From Dorea phocaeensis (GTDB taxonomy: Bacteria > Bacillota > Clostridia > Lachnospirales > Lachnospiraceae), in NCBI RefSeq assembly GCF_900240315.1, contig NZ_OEPZ01000002.1, positions 1-64,000 on the forward strand: a stretch of DNA of 64,000 bases. Reading direction: 5' to 3'. Shown piece by piece: positions 9,009 to 18,698 of the stretch. The notes beneath the pieces are model-generated. The model ran no database searches. It saw nothing but the letters and a program-made list of their open reading frames with translations, and was not told where the DNA came from. Numbering within the stretch: the first letter of the stretch is position 1; every line of letters starts with the position of its first letter. The position numbers and the translations under genes were made by a program.

Positions 9009-10400
9009 TTACCACTCAAATTTTTTCTCAAAATATGCTTCCAAATCTTCAATCTTGATTCTCTCCTGCTCCATGGTATCGCGGTCACGAACGGTTACCG
9101 CTCCATCTTCTTCAGAATCGAAATCATAGGTAATACAGAATGGAGTTCCGATCTCGTCCTGACGGCGGTAACGTTTTCCAATGTTACCCCTCTCGTCAAA
9201 CTCGCAGTTATATTTCTTAGCAAGTCGTGCATAGATCTTCTCCGCTCCTTCACTCAGCTTCTTAGAAAGTGGAAGAATACCAATCTTCACTGGAGCCAAT
9301 GCAGGATGGAAACGAAGCACCGTTCTTATATCTCCGCCTTCCAGTTCTTCCTCATCGTACGCACTGCACAGGAATGCCAGAACCATACGGTCTGCTCCCA
9401 AAGACGGTTCAATTACGTATGGAATATATTTGATCTTCTTCTCATCGTCAAAATAGGTCAAATCCTGCTTGGATACATTCTGATGCTGTGTCAGGTCGAA
9501 ATCTGTTCTATCTGCAATTCCCCAAAGTTCACCCCATCCAAACGGGAACAGGAATTCAATGTCCGTGGTTGCTTTACTGTAATGGCTCAGCTCTTCCGGT
9601 GAATGATCACGGTAACGCATCTCATCTTCCTTGATTCCAAGTGTCTCCAGCCAATCCAAACAGAACTTCTTCCAATATGCATGCCATTCCAGATCTGTAT
9701 CCGGCTCACAGAAGAATTCCATCTCCATCTGCTCAAATTCTCTGGTACGGAAGGTGAAGTTACCCGGTGTAATCTCGTTTCGGAAAGATTTTCCAATCTG
9801 GCAGATACCAAATGGAAGTTTCTTTCTGGATGTACGCTGTACGTTCTTAAAGTTTACAAAAATACCCTGCGCTGTCTCAGGACGAAGATATACTACGCTC
9901 TTAGCATCCTCTGTAACTCCCTGAAACGTCTTGAACATCAGATTGAATTCCCGGATCTCTGTAAAATTATGTTTTCCGCAGGTCGGACATGGAATATTAT
10001 TCTCTTTGATATATGCTTCCATCTGCTCATGGCTCCAGCCATCAATACTGTCTCCAATATCCAGTCCATGTTCATGGGCATAATCTTCAATCATCTTATC
10101 CGCGCGGAAACGCTCGTGACATTCTTTACAATCCATCAGAGGATCACTGAATCCTCCCAAATGTCCGCTAGCAACCCATGTCTGTGGATTCATCAGAATT
10201 GCACAATCCACACCTACATTATATGGAGACTCCTGTACAAACTTCTGCCACCATGCTCTCTTTACATTGTTCTTCAACTCAACTCCAAGATTACCGTAAT
10301 CCCATGTGTTCGCAAGTCCGCCATAGATCTCAGACCCCGGATATACGAATCCTCTTGACTTTGCCAAAGCTACAATCTTATCCATCGTCTTTTCTACCAT
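9009..10400 (-). CDS. glyQS: Glycyl-tRNA synthetase, single-chain type
   Basis: Class II aminoacyl-tRNA synthetase that charges tRNA-Gly; homodimeric form as in eukaryotes, archaea and many Firmicutes. Seen: N-terminal [13 protein letters not shown] and TWDYGNLG, motif 2 region [21 protein letters not shown], motif 3 region [12 protein letters not shown], and a C-terminal anticodon-binding domain with [15 protein letters not shown] start at ATG 10400 (463 residues), which matches homologues beginning MxEKTMxKIV and has AGGTGAGG 9 bases upstream; GTG 10415 or ATG 10409 in the same frame are alternatives. It has its own promoter but follows recO closely. Confidence 0.95.
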   Translation of the reverse strand: MVEKTMDKIVALAKSRGFVYPGSEIYGGLANTWDYGNLGVELKNNVKRAWWQKFVQESPYNVGVDCAILMNPQTWVASGHLGGFSDPLMDCKECHERFRADKMIEDYAHEHGLDIGDSIDGWSHEQMEAYIKENNIPCPTCGKHNFTEIREFNLMFKTFQGVTEDAKSVVYLRPETAQGIFVNFKNVQRTSRKKLPFGICQIGKSFRNEITPGNFTFRTREFEQMEMEFFCEPDTDLEWHAYWKKFCLDWLETLGIKEDEMRYRDHSPEELSHYSKATTDIEFLFPFGWGELWGIADRTDFDLTQHQNVSKQDLTYFDDEKKIKYIPYVIEPSLGADRMVLAFLCSAYDEEELEGGDIRTVLRFHPALAPVKIGILPLSKKLSEGAEKIYARLAKKYNCEFDERGNIGKRYRRQDEIGTPFCITYDFDSEEDGAVTVRDRDTMEQERIKIEDLEAYFEKKFEW

Positions 10401-10441
10401 ATTCCTCATCCTCACCTTCTAATTGTTTCATAGTGCTAATC

Positions 10442-10471
10442 ATTATACCAGTTACCACAACCTGTTTTCAA
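10442..10471 (-). promoter_or_regulatory. glyQS promoter
   Basis: Minus strand TTGAAA (10466-10471), 18-base spacer, TATAAT (10442-10447) with an extended -10 (TGG just before it), in the 70-base gap after recO. Confidence 0.65.
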
Positions 10472-10485
10472 GTCTTATTATACAA

Positions 10486-11238
10486 TTACATTTCCGATGT
10501 AATCGTCTTTAAAATTTCCAATGATTTAAAGTGACGATCCACATAACCTGCCAGATACCTTTCCGCCACTACTTCCAACTCTTTCAACACTTCATCCTTT
10601 ACAACGAAATTATATAATTTCTCAACTGAAGAACCGACAATATACTGCATCGTATACAATGTAGAAGGCAAAAGCGAAATTCCATCCGCAACCTGATTTC
10701 TGCACTTTTCACAGACCAAACCTCCGCGTTTTACACTAAACAGAAGATTACCTTCCGTCTTTCCACAAGCCACACATCCAAATACCTGAGGTCCTTCTCC
10801 GTTAATGCTTACCGCTTTCAGTTCGTATATACACCGAATCAAACGGTTCGGAATATGTGGATTCAAAAGCGCCCGAAGCGTCTGGTATAAGAGTTTCAAA
10901 AGTGTGGTCTCATCATTCGCCTCCCGCGCATAATACCCCGCAAGATCCATAAAATAGAAACCATAATAAGCCCCTTCCACATCTGTGCGCAGCTCGGAAA
11001 AGTAATTGGAAATAGAGGCCGACACCAGCGTGTATGATGTCCGCCCCTCATATACCGTAAATTTCCCGAAGGAAAATGGGCTTGTCACTCCCACAAGCCC
11101 GCTATGAGGGCGCCTTGCCCCACGGGCAAAGGCTGAAATCTTCCCTCTTTCCTTCGTCAGAATCACCACCCGTCTGTCATATTCCCCGACAGGCGCTGCC
11201 TGCAGCACCATTCCTGTCACTGTTATCTGATTCACCAC
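10486..11238 (-). CDS. recO: DNA repair protein RecO
   Basis: Mediates RecA loading on SSB-coated DNA in the RecFOR pathway. N-terminal OB fold (TVTGMVLQAAPVGEYDRRVVI), helical middle and a zinc-finger region (CVACGKTEGN ... CEKC) are visible; about 250 residues is normal. The frame is open to a TTG at 11253. I choose GTG 11238 because AAGG lies 8 bases before it and homologues begin close to xxITVTGxVL; the start remains uncertain. It overlaps the small upstream yqzL-like gene and belongs to an era-yqzL-recO-glyQS series. Confidence 0.92.
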   Translation of the reverse strand: MVNQITVTGMVLQAAPVGEYDRRVVILTKERGKISAFARGARRPHSGLVGVTSPFSFGKFTVYEGRTSYTLVSASISNYFSELRTDVEGAYYGFYFMDLAGYYAREANDETTLLKLLYQTLRALLNPHIPNRLIRCIYELKAVSINGEGPQVFGCVACGKTEGNLLFSVKRGGLVCEKCRNQVADGISLLPSTLYTMQYIVGSSVEKLYNFVVKDEVLKELEVVAERYLAGYVDRHFKSLEILKTITSEM

Positions 11239-11350
11239 TTGCTGCACCTTCAAAGCGATCTGTTATTAAACCGCTTTCCATACCTTTGTAATCTAAATAA
11301 TCTGTAATTTTCCCTGTTTTCATAAATTGGTTCCAGTATTCCTCTTCCAT
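11177..11350 (-). CDS. yqzL: YqzL-like small protein
   Basis: A 57-codon frame starting MEEEYWNQFMKTGKITDYLD with a good ribosome site (AGGATGAGGTGAG) before ATG 11350. The pattern W-x2-F-x2-TG-x-I-x2-YL-x2-K matches the YqzL-like family of very small proteins, which lies between era and recO in Bacillus; this gene sits in exactly that place. Its 3' part overlaps the start of recO by about 60 bases in another frame, which suggests translational coupling. The C-terminal half (SGESDNSDRNGAAG) is low-complexity and may only reflect the overlap. Function is unknown. Confidence 0.7.
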   Translation of the reverse strand: MEEEYWNQFMKTGKITDYLDYKGMESGLITDRFEGAASGESDNSDRNGAAGSACRGI

Positions 11351-11402
11351 GATCTCACCTCATCCTGCGTTATAGGATTAGGTTCCCCCATGGCTTACGG
11401 AC

Positions 11403-12311
11403 TTATTCTTCTTCCCGATATCCAAAATTTTTCATCAGGAATTCACTGTCTCTCCAGTCCTTCTTCACTTTTACCCAAAGCTTTAAATTCACTTGAGTAT
11501 CTAGCATTTTTTCAATCTCATACCGCGCTGTGCTTCCAATCTTTTTCAGCATAGATCCCTGTTTCCCGATAATGATTCCTTTGTGAGAATCTCGTTCACA
11601 GATGATGGTAGCGTCGATATGCATCACCTTATTTTTCTTCTTCATCTGATCAATCGCCACTGCAATCCCATGCGGAATCTCTTCCTGCAGGCAGTGAAGC
11701 GCCTTTTCCCGGATTAACTCTGCTACGATTTGACGCTCCGGCTGATCTGTAATCGTATCCTCACTGTAAAACTGCGGTCCATACGGAAGATATTTCATAA
11801 TCACCTTTAACAGTTCTTCTGTATTCTCGCCGCTTCTTGCAGATACCGGTACGATTTCCGCAAAGTCATAAATATCTTTGTATGCAGAAATCGCTGTCAG
11901 AATCTCTTCTTTTTTCACGCTGTCGATTTTATTAATCACTAGAATTACCGGCGTATTGACCCGACCAAGCTGTTTTGCAATATGCTGTTCCCCCGCTCCG
12001 ATAAATGTAGTCGGCTCCACCAGCCACAGCACCACATCTACATCATTTAATGTCTGCTGAGCCACATTTACCATGTATTCTCCCAACTTGTTCTTCGCCT
12101 TGTGAATTCCAGGCGTATCAACAAACACAATCTGCCCTTCCTCCATCGTAAGAACCGTCTGAATCCGGTTTCTTGTTGTCTGTGGTTTATTAGACGTAAT
12201 CGCAATCTTCTGTCCAATCAGATGATTCATAAGCGTTGACTTTCCTACGTTTGGACGCCCAATCAGCGTCACAAATCCTGATTTAAAATCACTTCTCATA
12301 TCTTCCCGCAT
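11403..12311 (-). CDS. era: GTPase Era
   Basis: Essential GTPase that binds the 3' end of 16S rRNA and takes part in 30S subunit assembly. Seen: G1 GRPNVGKST, G3 DTPG, G4 NKID, and a C-terminal KH domain with GKQGSMLKKIG. The length of 302 is normal. The start at ATG 12311 has GGAG only 3-4 bases away; ATG 12299 is the alternative. It leads the era-yqzL-recO series and follows the M16C protease gene by 57 bases. Confidence 0.96.
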   Translation of the reverse strand: MREDMRSDFKSGFVTLIGRPNVGKSTLMNHLIGQKIAITSNKPQTTRNRIQTVLTMEEGQIVFVDTPGIHKAKNKLGEYMVNVAQQTLNDVDVVLWLVEPTTFIGAGEQHIAKQLGRVNTPVILVINKIDSVKKEEILTAISAYKDIYDFAEIVPVSARSGENTEELLKVIMKYLPYGPQFYSEDTITDQPERQIVAELIREKALHCLQEEIPHGIAVAIDQMKKKNKVMHIDATIICERDSHKGIIIGKQGSMLKKIGSTARYEIEKMLDTQVNLKLWVKVKKDWRDSEFLMKNFGYREEE

Positions 12312-12368
12312 AATCTCCTCTATCTTTTTCTCGTCTGTACTTTGCCTCTTACCGCATTTTTAAAACCG

Positions 12369-15290
12369 CTAAAAATTTGTAATATTCTGGAATAATTCCC
12401 GATCTTCTTCGATCTTCTCTTCCCCGCCGATCACGCAGATTTGGTCCGCTCTTAGCACAGCCTCCACTACGGGCGCAAGCTTTCTGATATCCTCCTGCTG
12501 CGCCTCCAGAATCTGGCAGCGTTCTGTTTGAATCATTTCCTCAGATACCCGGTTCATATACAAATTCATAGAACGCTCTCCTTTAATGGCCGGAGTCATC
12601 GGCTGATCAATATTACTCATCGTTCCGATAATATATTTTGTCATATCACGATCTGTCACTGTAAAGTTCTCAAGGTAATCTACTACCCCTTCATAAACAT
12701 CCATCGTACGCTTTAAATTCGGATCACGATAGGAAACAAAATATCCTTCTCCAATCCGGTTAAAATTAGTCATACAGCCATAAGCTCCACCGATCACTCG
12801 CACATTCTGCCATAGATAATCATAACTTAAAATCACTTTCAGAATCTGCAAAGCGCCATGATATGGTACCCCTTGATCAATAAAATTACCAGCCCTTGCC
12901 ACATATTGTACCTTTGACGCTGTTTTAAAGCCTTCATTCTTCTTCTCGCAATGGAGGATACAAGGCGTCTCTTTTGTTTCTTCCTCAAAGAGCCTTTTCT
13001 TCAGCCCTTCGATCATCGTCTCCATTCCAGAAAGCCCCGCCTTCGATGCGGTAAAACTGATCATCATCCGGTCCGAACGGAAAAGCTTTTTAGTAAGATT
13101 TGTAAGAATTTCTGTCAAACGGGCTTTTTCTTCCTCGAAATGTTCTTCCAGATAAGCGACCTTTTCATAAAATTCAATTCCACTCGTCATATCTTTCAGT
13201 TTTGCTGAAGGAGATGCATAAGACATCGCTCGAAGAGCTGCTGTTGTATGCCCGGATGACTGGAACTTCATCAACAATCTTGACTTCAGCATTGCCAGAA
13301 TTTCTTTCATCCGCTTCGTATCTTCAAGCTTCGACTCCGCTAATATTTCCCCGATCATTTCAAACGCCATCGGAAGTTTCTGATACAGCGCTTTTGCCTT
13401 GACTTCAAAAGTCGAACGGAATACTTTCTCTTTTACATTTGTCACATCGTTATAAAGTTCCAGAGAAGTTCCAATTCCACCTGTATGCACATTAATTTCA
13501 TTGAATAATTCACCATACTCATAGTGAGTTGTATCAATAATCCCCAGTACAGACTGCAAAATTCCCAAATATGGAAGCTCTTCTTCTGCAACATCAGACG
13601 CATCGAACATAACATCCATATATCCGATTCCATTGGTCTCAATTTCATGGAATACCACCGGAACGCCTGCAATCGTCAGTTCTTCATTGATAATTGGTGC
13701 AATTTCCCCGGAAATATCTTCCCGTTTCAGAATCGGAATTCGTTCCAGATCCTCCTCTGCATCCGGTTCAGACTGATAAGCCTCCAAAGCTTTGGTTCGT
13801 TCCACCAGACGCTCCTGTTCTTCCTTACTCAAACTCATCTTGTATGCCTGAAGCGCTTCTTCCAGCTCTTTCTCCATTCTGGCTGTGCGTCCACGCTCCG
13901 GCTTCACAACCACAATCGCCCCATGGGTGTTATCAAGCAAATACCTCTGAATCAGCTGCTCATAGTAATCTGTCTGTACTTGTTTTTTCAAAAATTCAAA
14001 CGTATCCAGCGCTTCTATATGAATAAACGGTTTTTCATCATCATACAGCCAGCTATCCATCATCTGAAGTCCGTACATCAAGCCCTTTGGATAATTTCCA
14101 AAATCCGCCTCCCGATAACGGAATTCATGGTAATTAATCCCAGCTTCCAATGCTTTCTTATCAATCCCGTCTGTTACTAGTGTCCGCAGAACATCTTCCA
14201 CCGTCTCGACAAATATATCCTTCTGAGACTTCTCAGCATTCTTTGCAATCACAGAAAAAATCGGCTGGTAGATTCCATTATCATAAGATCCCATAATATC
14301 CTTACCGATTCCCGCATCTGTAAGCGCCTTCTTAAGCGGCGCTCCAGGAGCAGACAACAGCGCATAATCCAGAATTTGAAATGCAAGATACAATTCGCGG
14401 TCAAGGCTTGTACCGATCACTTTATTATAAGAAAGGTACGTATTTTCGCTTTCAGATTCATCGCTTGCTATGGAATATGCTATTTCTTTTTCTACGACTT
14501 CTGTAAAGGGATCCTGATATTTGATCTTTGAATCCACCTGTATTTCCTCATAGTCGCTTAAGTATTCAAGATCCAGCCACTTCAGTTTTTCCTCCATATC
14601 CATATCGCCATACAGATAAATATAACTGTTGGATGGATGATAATATTTCTGATGGAAATCTAAGAACTGCTCATACGTAAGTTCCGGAATTACTTCCGGA
14701 TCTCCGCCAGATTCGTTCGCATAGGAGGTATCCGGGAACAACGTATTCAATACCACACGATCCAGCACGCCTTCCGGAGATGAAAATGCTCCCTTCATCT
14801 CATTGTAGACAACACCATTGTATTCCAGCTTGTCATCCAGTGAATCCAGTTTATAACTCCACCCTTCCTGCCGGAAAATTTCTTCATGCTGATAAATATT
14901 CGGATGCAGCACCGCATCCATATACACGTGCATCAAATTCTGAAAGTCTTTGTCATTGCAGCTCGCCACCGGGTATACCGTCTTATCCGGATAGGTCATT
15001 GCATTTAAAAAGGTGTTCAACGAACCTTTAACCAGCTCCACAAACGGGTCTTTTGCAGGAAAATTTTTAGAACCGCACAGAACCGAATGTTCCATAATAT
15101 GCGGTACACCGGTACTATCGGACGGCGGTGTCCGAAATCCGATACTGAACACCTTATTCTCGTCGTCATTTTCCACCAGCAGCACACGCGCCCCACTCTT
15201 TTTGTGCCGCAGCAAATAACCTTTCGCCTGAATCCCCGGCAAATTCTCTTCTTTCTGAAGTTCGTATGCCTGTAAATGATTTATATTCAT
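12369..15290 (-). CDS. M16C (presequence-protease-like) metalloprotease
   Basis: Large single-chain zinc peptidase of the insulinase/pitrilysin superfamily, subfamily M16C (PreP/Cym1 type), which degrades unfolded peptides in a closed chamber. The inverted zinc motif HxxEH is present as HIMEH (His64, Glu67, His68), followed by the family stretch LCGSKNFPAKDPFVEL. The 973 residues give the expected four-domain architecture. No signal peptide is visible, so it is probably cytoplasmic. Ribosome site AAAGGAGAGG precedes ATG. It has its own promoter and may be co-transcribed with era. Confidence 0.92.
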   Translation of the reverse strand: MNINHLQAYELQKEENLPGIQAKGYLLRHKKSGARVLLVENDDENKVFSIGFRTPPSDSTGVPHIMEHSVLCGSKNFPAKDPFVELVKGSLNTFLNAMTYPDKTVYPVASCNDKDFQNLMHVYMDAVLHPNIYQHEEIFRQEGWSYKLDSLDDKLEYNGVVYNEMKGAFSSPEGVLDRVVLNTLFPDTSYANESGGDPEVIPELTYEQFLDFHQKYYHPSNSYIYLYGDMDMEEKLKWLDLEYLSDYEEIQVDSKIKYQDPFTEVVEKEIAYSIASDESESENTYLSYNKVIGTSLDRELYLAFQILDYALLSAPGAPLKKALTDAGIGKDIMGSYDNGIYQPIFSVIAKNAEKSQKDIFVETVEDVLRTLVTDGIDKKALEAGINYHEFRYREADFGNYPKGLMYGLQMMDSWLYDDEKPFIHIEALDTFEFLKKQVQTDYYEQLIQRYLLDNTHGAIVVVKPERGRTARMEKELEEALQAYKMSLSKEEQERLVERTKALEAYQSEPDAEEDLERIPILKREDISGEIAPIINEELTIAGVPVVFHEIETNGIGYMDVMFDASDVAEEELPYLGILQSVLGIIDTTHYEYGELFNEINVHTGGIGTSLELYNDVTNVKEKVFRSTFEVKAKALYQKLPMAFEMIGEILAESKLEDTKRMKEILAMLKSRLLMKFQSSGHTTAALRAMSYASPSAKLKDMTSGIEFYEKVAYLEEHFEEEKARLTEILTNLTKKLFRSDRMMISFTASKAGLSGMETMIEGLKKRLFEEETKETPCILHCEKKNEGFKTASKVQYVARAGNFIDQGVPYHGALQILKVILSYDYLWQNVRVIGGAYGCMTNFNRIGEGYFVSYRDPNLKRTMDVYEGVVDYLENFTVTDRDMTKYIIGTMSNIDQPMTPAIKGERSMNLYMNRVSEEMIQTERCQILEAQQEDIRKLAPVVEAVLRADQICVIGGEEKIEEDRELFQNITNF

Positions 15291-15335
15291 ATCGTTTATG
15301 CCTCTCCTTTCAAGAAAATAAATTCCATAACTACT

Positions 15336-15364
15336 ATTCTATCCTTTTTTTCTGCTTTTCTCAA
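15336..15364 (-). promoter_or_regulatory. Promoter of the M16C protease gene
   Basis: Minus strand TTGAGA (15359-15364), 17-base spacer, TAGAAT (15336-15341), about 45 bases before the start codon. Confidence 0.65.
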
Positions 15365-15392
15365 GTTCTTCCTTTTTTCCATTCTCGAAAAA

Positions 15393-15938
15393 TCATTTTC
15401 TTAATTCTTTTTCCAGCAATATCAAATTCACATTTGGGATTCCGTTAAATACACAGGGAACTGCTCCAGCCTCTCGATACCCTAATTTTCGATACAACGA
15501 CCGGGCGGCCGCGTTCTTTTCATTCGTGTCCATACGCAGCACGCGGCATCCCCTCGCTTCAGCATATGTTTCATAAAAATCCACGAACTTACTTCCAATC
15601 CCTTTTCTTCCCTCGTCCGGACTAACCACTAATGTATGCAGTACCATCACTTCTTCCGCCTTTGCAGGATACTGCCAAATTCCGTCTGCATAGACATCCA
15701 CCTGACTTTGATTGATAATTGCCGATGCCGTAATCTTCCCTTCTTCCTCAAACACAAATAATTCTTGCCGTTCAAAAGCGGCCCTTGCCGTATTTTCCAC
15801 CGGATACACGTCTGGAAGCCATCCTATTTTTAACTTTCCCTTCCGTTCTTCTTCGTGAATTTTTTGATAAATCGACACAACAGAAGCGATATCTTCCGAG
15901 GAAGCCTTTCGAAATCCTGTCATCTTCTTTTCCAACAC
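15393..15938 (-). CDS. GNAT family N-acetyltransferase
   Basis: Single-domain GNAT that uses acetyl-CoA; substrate unknown. The core fold is visible: FRKASSEDIASVVSIYQ at the N-terminus, the acetyl-CoA loop VSPDEGRKGIGSKFVDF (a V-x-P-x5-G-I-G pattern) and the closing strand MDTNEKNAAARSLYRKLGY. 181 residues starting with GTG at 15938, which has AAAGGA 7 bases ahead; ATG 15923 is an alternative. It stands alone upstream of the M16C gene. Confidence 0.85.
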   Translation of the reverse strand: MLEKKMTGFRKASSEDIASVVSIYQKIHEEERKGKLKIGWLPDVYPVENTARAAFERQELFVFEEEGKITASAIINQSQVDVYADGIWQYPAKAEEVMVLHTLVVSPDEGRKGIGSKFVDFYETYAEARGCRVLRMDTNEKNAAARSLYRKLGYREAGAVPCVFNGIPNVNLILLEKELRK

Positions 15939-16069
15939 ACCCTTATCCTTTCTCCTGTACTTATTTCAACTCATAACCCTCTGCTACAATCTTCCTTTTA
16001 TGATAAGTATAACCGATTCTTCTATTCATTCCTAGCCTTTCTAATATGAATCCTAGCTTCTTCCTACAC

Positions 16070-16105
16070 AAAAAAACTGGTGCAGCCTTTCGACCACACC
16101 AGTTT
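16070..16105 (-). terminator. Terminator after the lysine-riboswitch transporter gene
   Basis: Stem AAACTGGTG/CACCAGTTT followed on the minus strand by seven T, about 33 bases past the stop at 16138. Confidence 0.85.
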
Positions 16106-16137
16106 CAATCCCACTTTATAAGATTTTCCAGTTTCTT

Positions 16138-17751
16138 CTATGCCTTCTGATCCGTCACTTTTTTGATTACCAAAATAGTACCTATCATCAGGACAATTCC
16201 TATCGGCAGACAGATAAATGCATTCTGAACAAAGCCCGTAATAATATAGTTAACAAATGTTACTGCTGCAACCGTAATTGCGTATGGAAGCTGTGTCGTA
16301 ACATGGTTTACATGGTTACACTGCGCTCCTGCCGATGCCATAATCGTCGTATCTGAAATCGGCGAACAGTGATCTCCACAAACCGCACCTGCCATACATG
16401 CAGAAATAGAAATGATCATCATCGTCTCATTCGTTCCCTGGAATACTGCTACTACAATCGGAATCAGAATTCCGAAAGTTCCCCAGGACGTTCCTGTTGC
16501 AAATGCTAAGAAACATCCCACCAGGAAGATAATTGCCGGAAGCAGATTTAAAAGTCCTCCTGCTGCGGAGTTCATAATTCCTGCTACATATTCTGCTGCT
16601 CCAAGACTATCCGTCATCGCTTTCAGCGTCCAGGCAAAGGTCAAAATCAAAATCGCCGGCACCATCGCCTTGAACCCTTCCGGAACACAAGCCATAGATT
16701 CGCTAAATTTCAATACCTTTCGCACTGCATAGAAAATTACGGTAATCACAAACGCAAAGAAACTTCCAAACATCAGACCCACGGATGCATCACTATTAGA
16801 AAACGCTTCCACAAATCCAGTTCCGCTAAAGAATCCACCCGTATAAATCATTCCAATCACACAGGCAATAATCAGTACTGCAATCGGAAATACCAAATCG
16901 ATAACCTTTCCCTTACTCTCATCAACTTCCTCTTCCGCATTTGCATATGGACGATCCGGTGTCGTATAAAGGTCTCCTTTAACAGCGTTGCTCTCATGCA
17001 GCTTCATCGGGCCATAGTCAACTTTCAGCCATACAATCGTCAGCATCATCACAATTGTCAGAAGCGCATAAAAGTTGTAAGGAATCGCTCTGATAAACAT
17101 AGCAAATCCATCTTCCCCTTCTACAAAACCAGTAACGGCTGCAGCCCAGGAAGAAATCGGCGCGATAATACAAACAGGAGCCGCTGTTGCATCAATCAAA
17201 TAAGCCAGTTTTGCACGGGATACATTATGTTTATCCGTTACCGGACGCATAACGCTTCCAACTGTTAAACAGTTAAAATAATCATCAATAAAAATCAGCA
17301 CTCCCAAAGCGATTGTTGCCAGCTGTGCACCGACTCTACTCTTAATATGCTCGCTTGCCCAACGCCCAAACGCAGCTGATCCTCCAGCTTTATTCATCAT
17401 ACACACCATAATTCCAAGAATTACCAGGAATACCAGAATTCCCACATTATAGCTGTCAGACAGGACTCCTACAATTCCATCCTGAAAAACATGGGTAATC
17501 GTCTTCTCAAACTGAAATCCGGACCAAAATACTCCTCCGATCAGAATTCCAACAAACAAAGAACTATAAACTTCTTTTGTAATCAATGCCAACACAATTG
17601 CCACTACAGGTGGAACCAGCGCCCAAAATGACGCATACATGTCCGGCACATATTCCGCTGCTTCTTCCGCCGCAAACACAGTCATCGAGCTGCAAAGAAG
17701 AATACACAGAACTGTCAAGGTACCCCAAAGGGCTTTTTTCTTTCCTCTCAT
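16138..17751 (-). CDS. NhaC-family transporter under lysine riboswitch, probable lysine transporter
   Basis: A 537-residue membrane protein of the NhaC Na+/H+ antiporter family (ion transporter superfamily) with 10-12 predicted segments. Family signatures include IFIDDYFNCLTVGSVMRPVTD and GDHCSPISDTTIMASAGAQC. The N-terminus looks like a signal peptide (LLCSSMTVFAAEEAAE), leaving the mature N-terminus outside. The gene lies directly behind a lysine riboswitch. NhaC-like proteins under this riboswitch have been proposed as lysine importers (the LysW group), so lysine transport coupled to Na+ or H+ is a better guess than pure ion exchange. The substrate is inferred from the riboswitch, not read from the protein. 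Confidence 0.85.
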   Translation of the reverse strand: MRGKKKALWGTLTVLCILLCSSMTVFAAEEAAEYVPDMYASFWALVPPVVAIVLALITKEVYSSLFVGILIGGVFWSGFQFEKTITHVFQDGIVGVLSDSYNVGILVFLVILGIMVCMMNKAGGSAAFGRWASEHIKSRVGAQLATIALGVLIFIDDYFNCLTVGSVMRPVTDKHNVSRAKLAYLIDATAAPVCIIAPISSWAAAVTGFVEGEDGFAMFIRAIPYNFYALLTIVMMLTIVWLKVDYGPMKLHESNAVKGDLYTTPDRPYANAEEEVDESKGKVIDLVFPIAVLIIACVIGMIYTGGFFSGTGFVEAFSNSDASVGLMFGSFFAFVITVIFYAVRKVLKFSESMACVPEGFKAMVPAILILTFAWTLKAMTDSLGAAEYVAGIMNSAAGGLLNLLPAIIFLVGCFLAFATGTSWGTFGILIPIVVAVFQGTNETMMIISISACMAGAVCGDHCSPISDTTIMASAGAQCNHVNHVTTQLPYAITVAAVTFVNYIITGFVQNAFICLPIGIVLMIGTILVIKKVTDQKA

Positions 17752-17833
17752 TTTCTCATTTCCTTTCTTTGGTATCTTAAACTTTACGAATAACTAACTC
17801 GGAGACCCCTATTTACAGGAAATCCTGCAAAAT

Positions 17834-18095
17834 AAAAAAACGCCATGAAAACGCAGTTTTTCGCTTTCATGGCAGAACCATCTAACATCCGTACATCCGC
17901 AGATTGATTATTTTCGATAGATTGTTTATTCTGATAGCGCTCCACTGCTGTGACAGTCCGTGACATCTTCTGCCCACGTCCCAGAGATCAAACTTGGAAT
18001 CATTTCATCTCTTCGGCAAATTCCCCTTTCTTCAGAAAACAGTCTTCCAAACTCTCGCTCCCTGAATACTGATGAAATTCGCACCTCTATCAAGT
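17834..18095 (-). promoter_or_regulatory. Lysine riboswitch (L box) with terminator platform
   Basis: On the minus strand the aptamer (about 18095 to 17931) carries the conserved L-box blocks in order: AGAGGTGCGAA, GGAGCGAGAG, AAGGGGAATTTGCCGAAG, ATCTCTGGG, GACTGTCAC and GGAGCGCTATCAG. It is followed by a terminator hairpin (GCCATGAAA with TTTCATGGC, 17842-17873) and seven T. Lysine binding should favour the terminator and shut off the transporter gene 80 bases downstream. A 60-codon open frame over this region is best explained as chance. Confidence 0.93.
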
Positions 18096-18117
18096 CCTAA
18101 TTATTCATATAGTACTA

Positions 18118-18146
18118 TATATACCACTTTCCAGTATAAAAGTCAA
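18118..18146 (-). promoter_or_regulatory. Promoter of the lysine riboswitch transcript
   Basis: Minus strand TTGACT (18141-18146), 17-base spacer, TATATA (18118-18123), placed about 25 bases before the riboswitch P1 stem. Confidence 0.7.
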
Positions 18147-18167
18147 TACTTTAAAGTGCTAAGCCCG

Positions 18168-18698
18168 CTATAACAATACACTCGGCAATACAATATCGCT
18201 GTTTTCCTTTATATAAAAGGCAGAAAAATATGCCTCCTCCAACGGAATCCATCGCTTTATAAACATCGAAAGCTTCTCTTCCCCATTTCGCTTTCGGATC
18301 CTCCTAATCTGCTCTTTTGGATCAACGTCTAAAAATATTTTCAAATTCCAGTGCTTCTGGAATGCCGGATGACAACTGTATGCCCCCTCAACGATTACCA
18401 CCGAAGCAGACTCCACCTTAACCCACTCTCCAAACTCCATTTTTTGACAATCAAATATACGATACGAAAAACTTTCTCCCGAAACTAAAGGGTTTATTAC
18501 CTCATCCCGGAAGCGTTCTCGATCTACATTTCCGCCCGGTTCGGCAAGCCTCTCTTCTGTTCTTTGATGACGCTGCAAAAAGAAATGATCCATCTGAATC
18601 ACCGGGCAATGCATATGAATACCCATTTCTCTTGCAAACGTCGTCTTTCCCGCTGCACATCTCCCATCAACTGCAATAATATAGGGGCTTTTCATCAT
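18168..18698 (-). CDS. Uridine-kinase-like P-loop kinase
   Basis: Small P-loop kinase of the uridine kinase/phosphoribulokinase-like group, probably phosphorylating a nucleoside or vitamin-like small molecule. Walker A is DGRCAAGKTT (about residues 10-19 from the chosen start), then QMDHFFL and VIVEGAYSCHP. The start ATG 18698 has GGAAGGAG ahead and overlaps the stop of the upstream S component by 4 bases (ATGA), so the two are translationally coupled. 176 residues. The frame stays open upstream to 18833 inside the S-component gene; that extension has no ribosome site and is not believed. The pairing suggests it phosphorylates and traps what the S component imports. Confidence 0.8.
   Translation of the reverse strand: MMKSPYIIAVDGRCAAGKTTFAREMGIHMHCPVIQMDHFFLQRHQRTEERLAEPGGNVDRERFRDEVINPLVSGESFSYRIFDCQKMEFGEWVKVESASVVIVEGAYSCHPAFQKHWNLKIFLDVDPKEQIRRIRKRNGEEKLSMFIKRWIPLEEAYFSAFYIKENSDIVLPSVLL

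Noticed and set aside
17784-17966. 60-codon open frame on the minus strand before the NhaC-family gene
   Set aside because: It lies inside the lysine riboswitch and terminator; no family resemblance.
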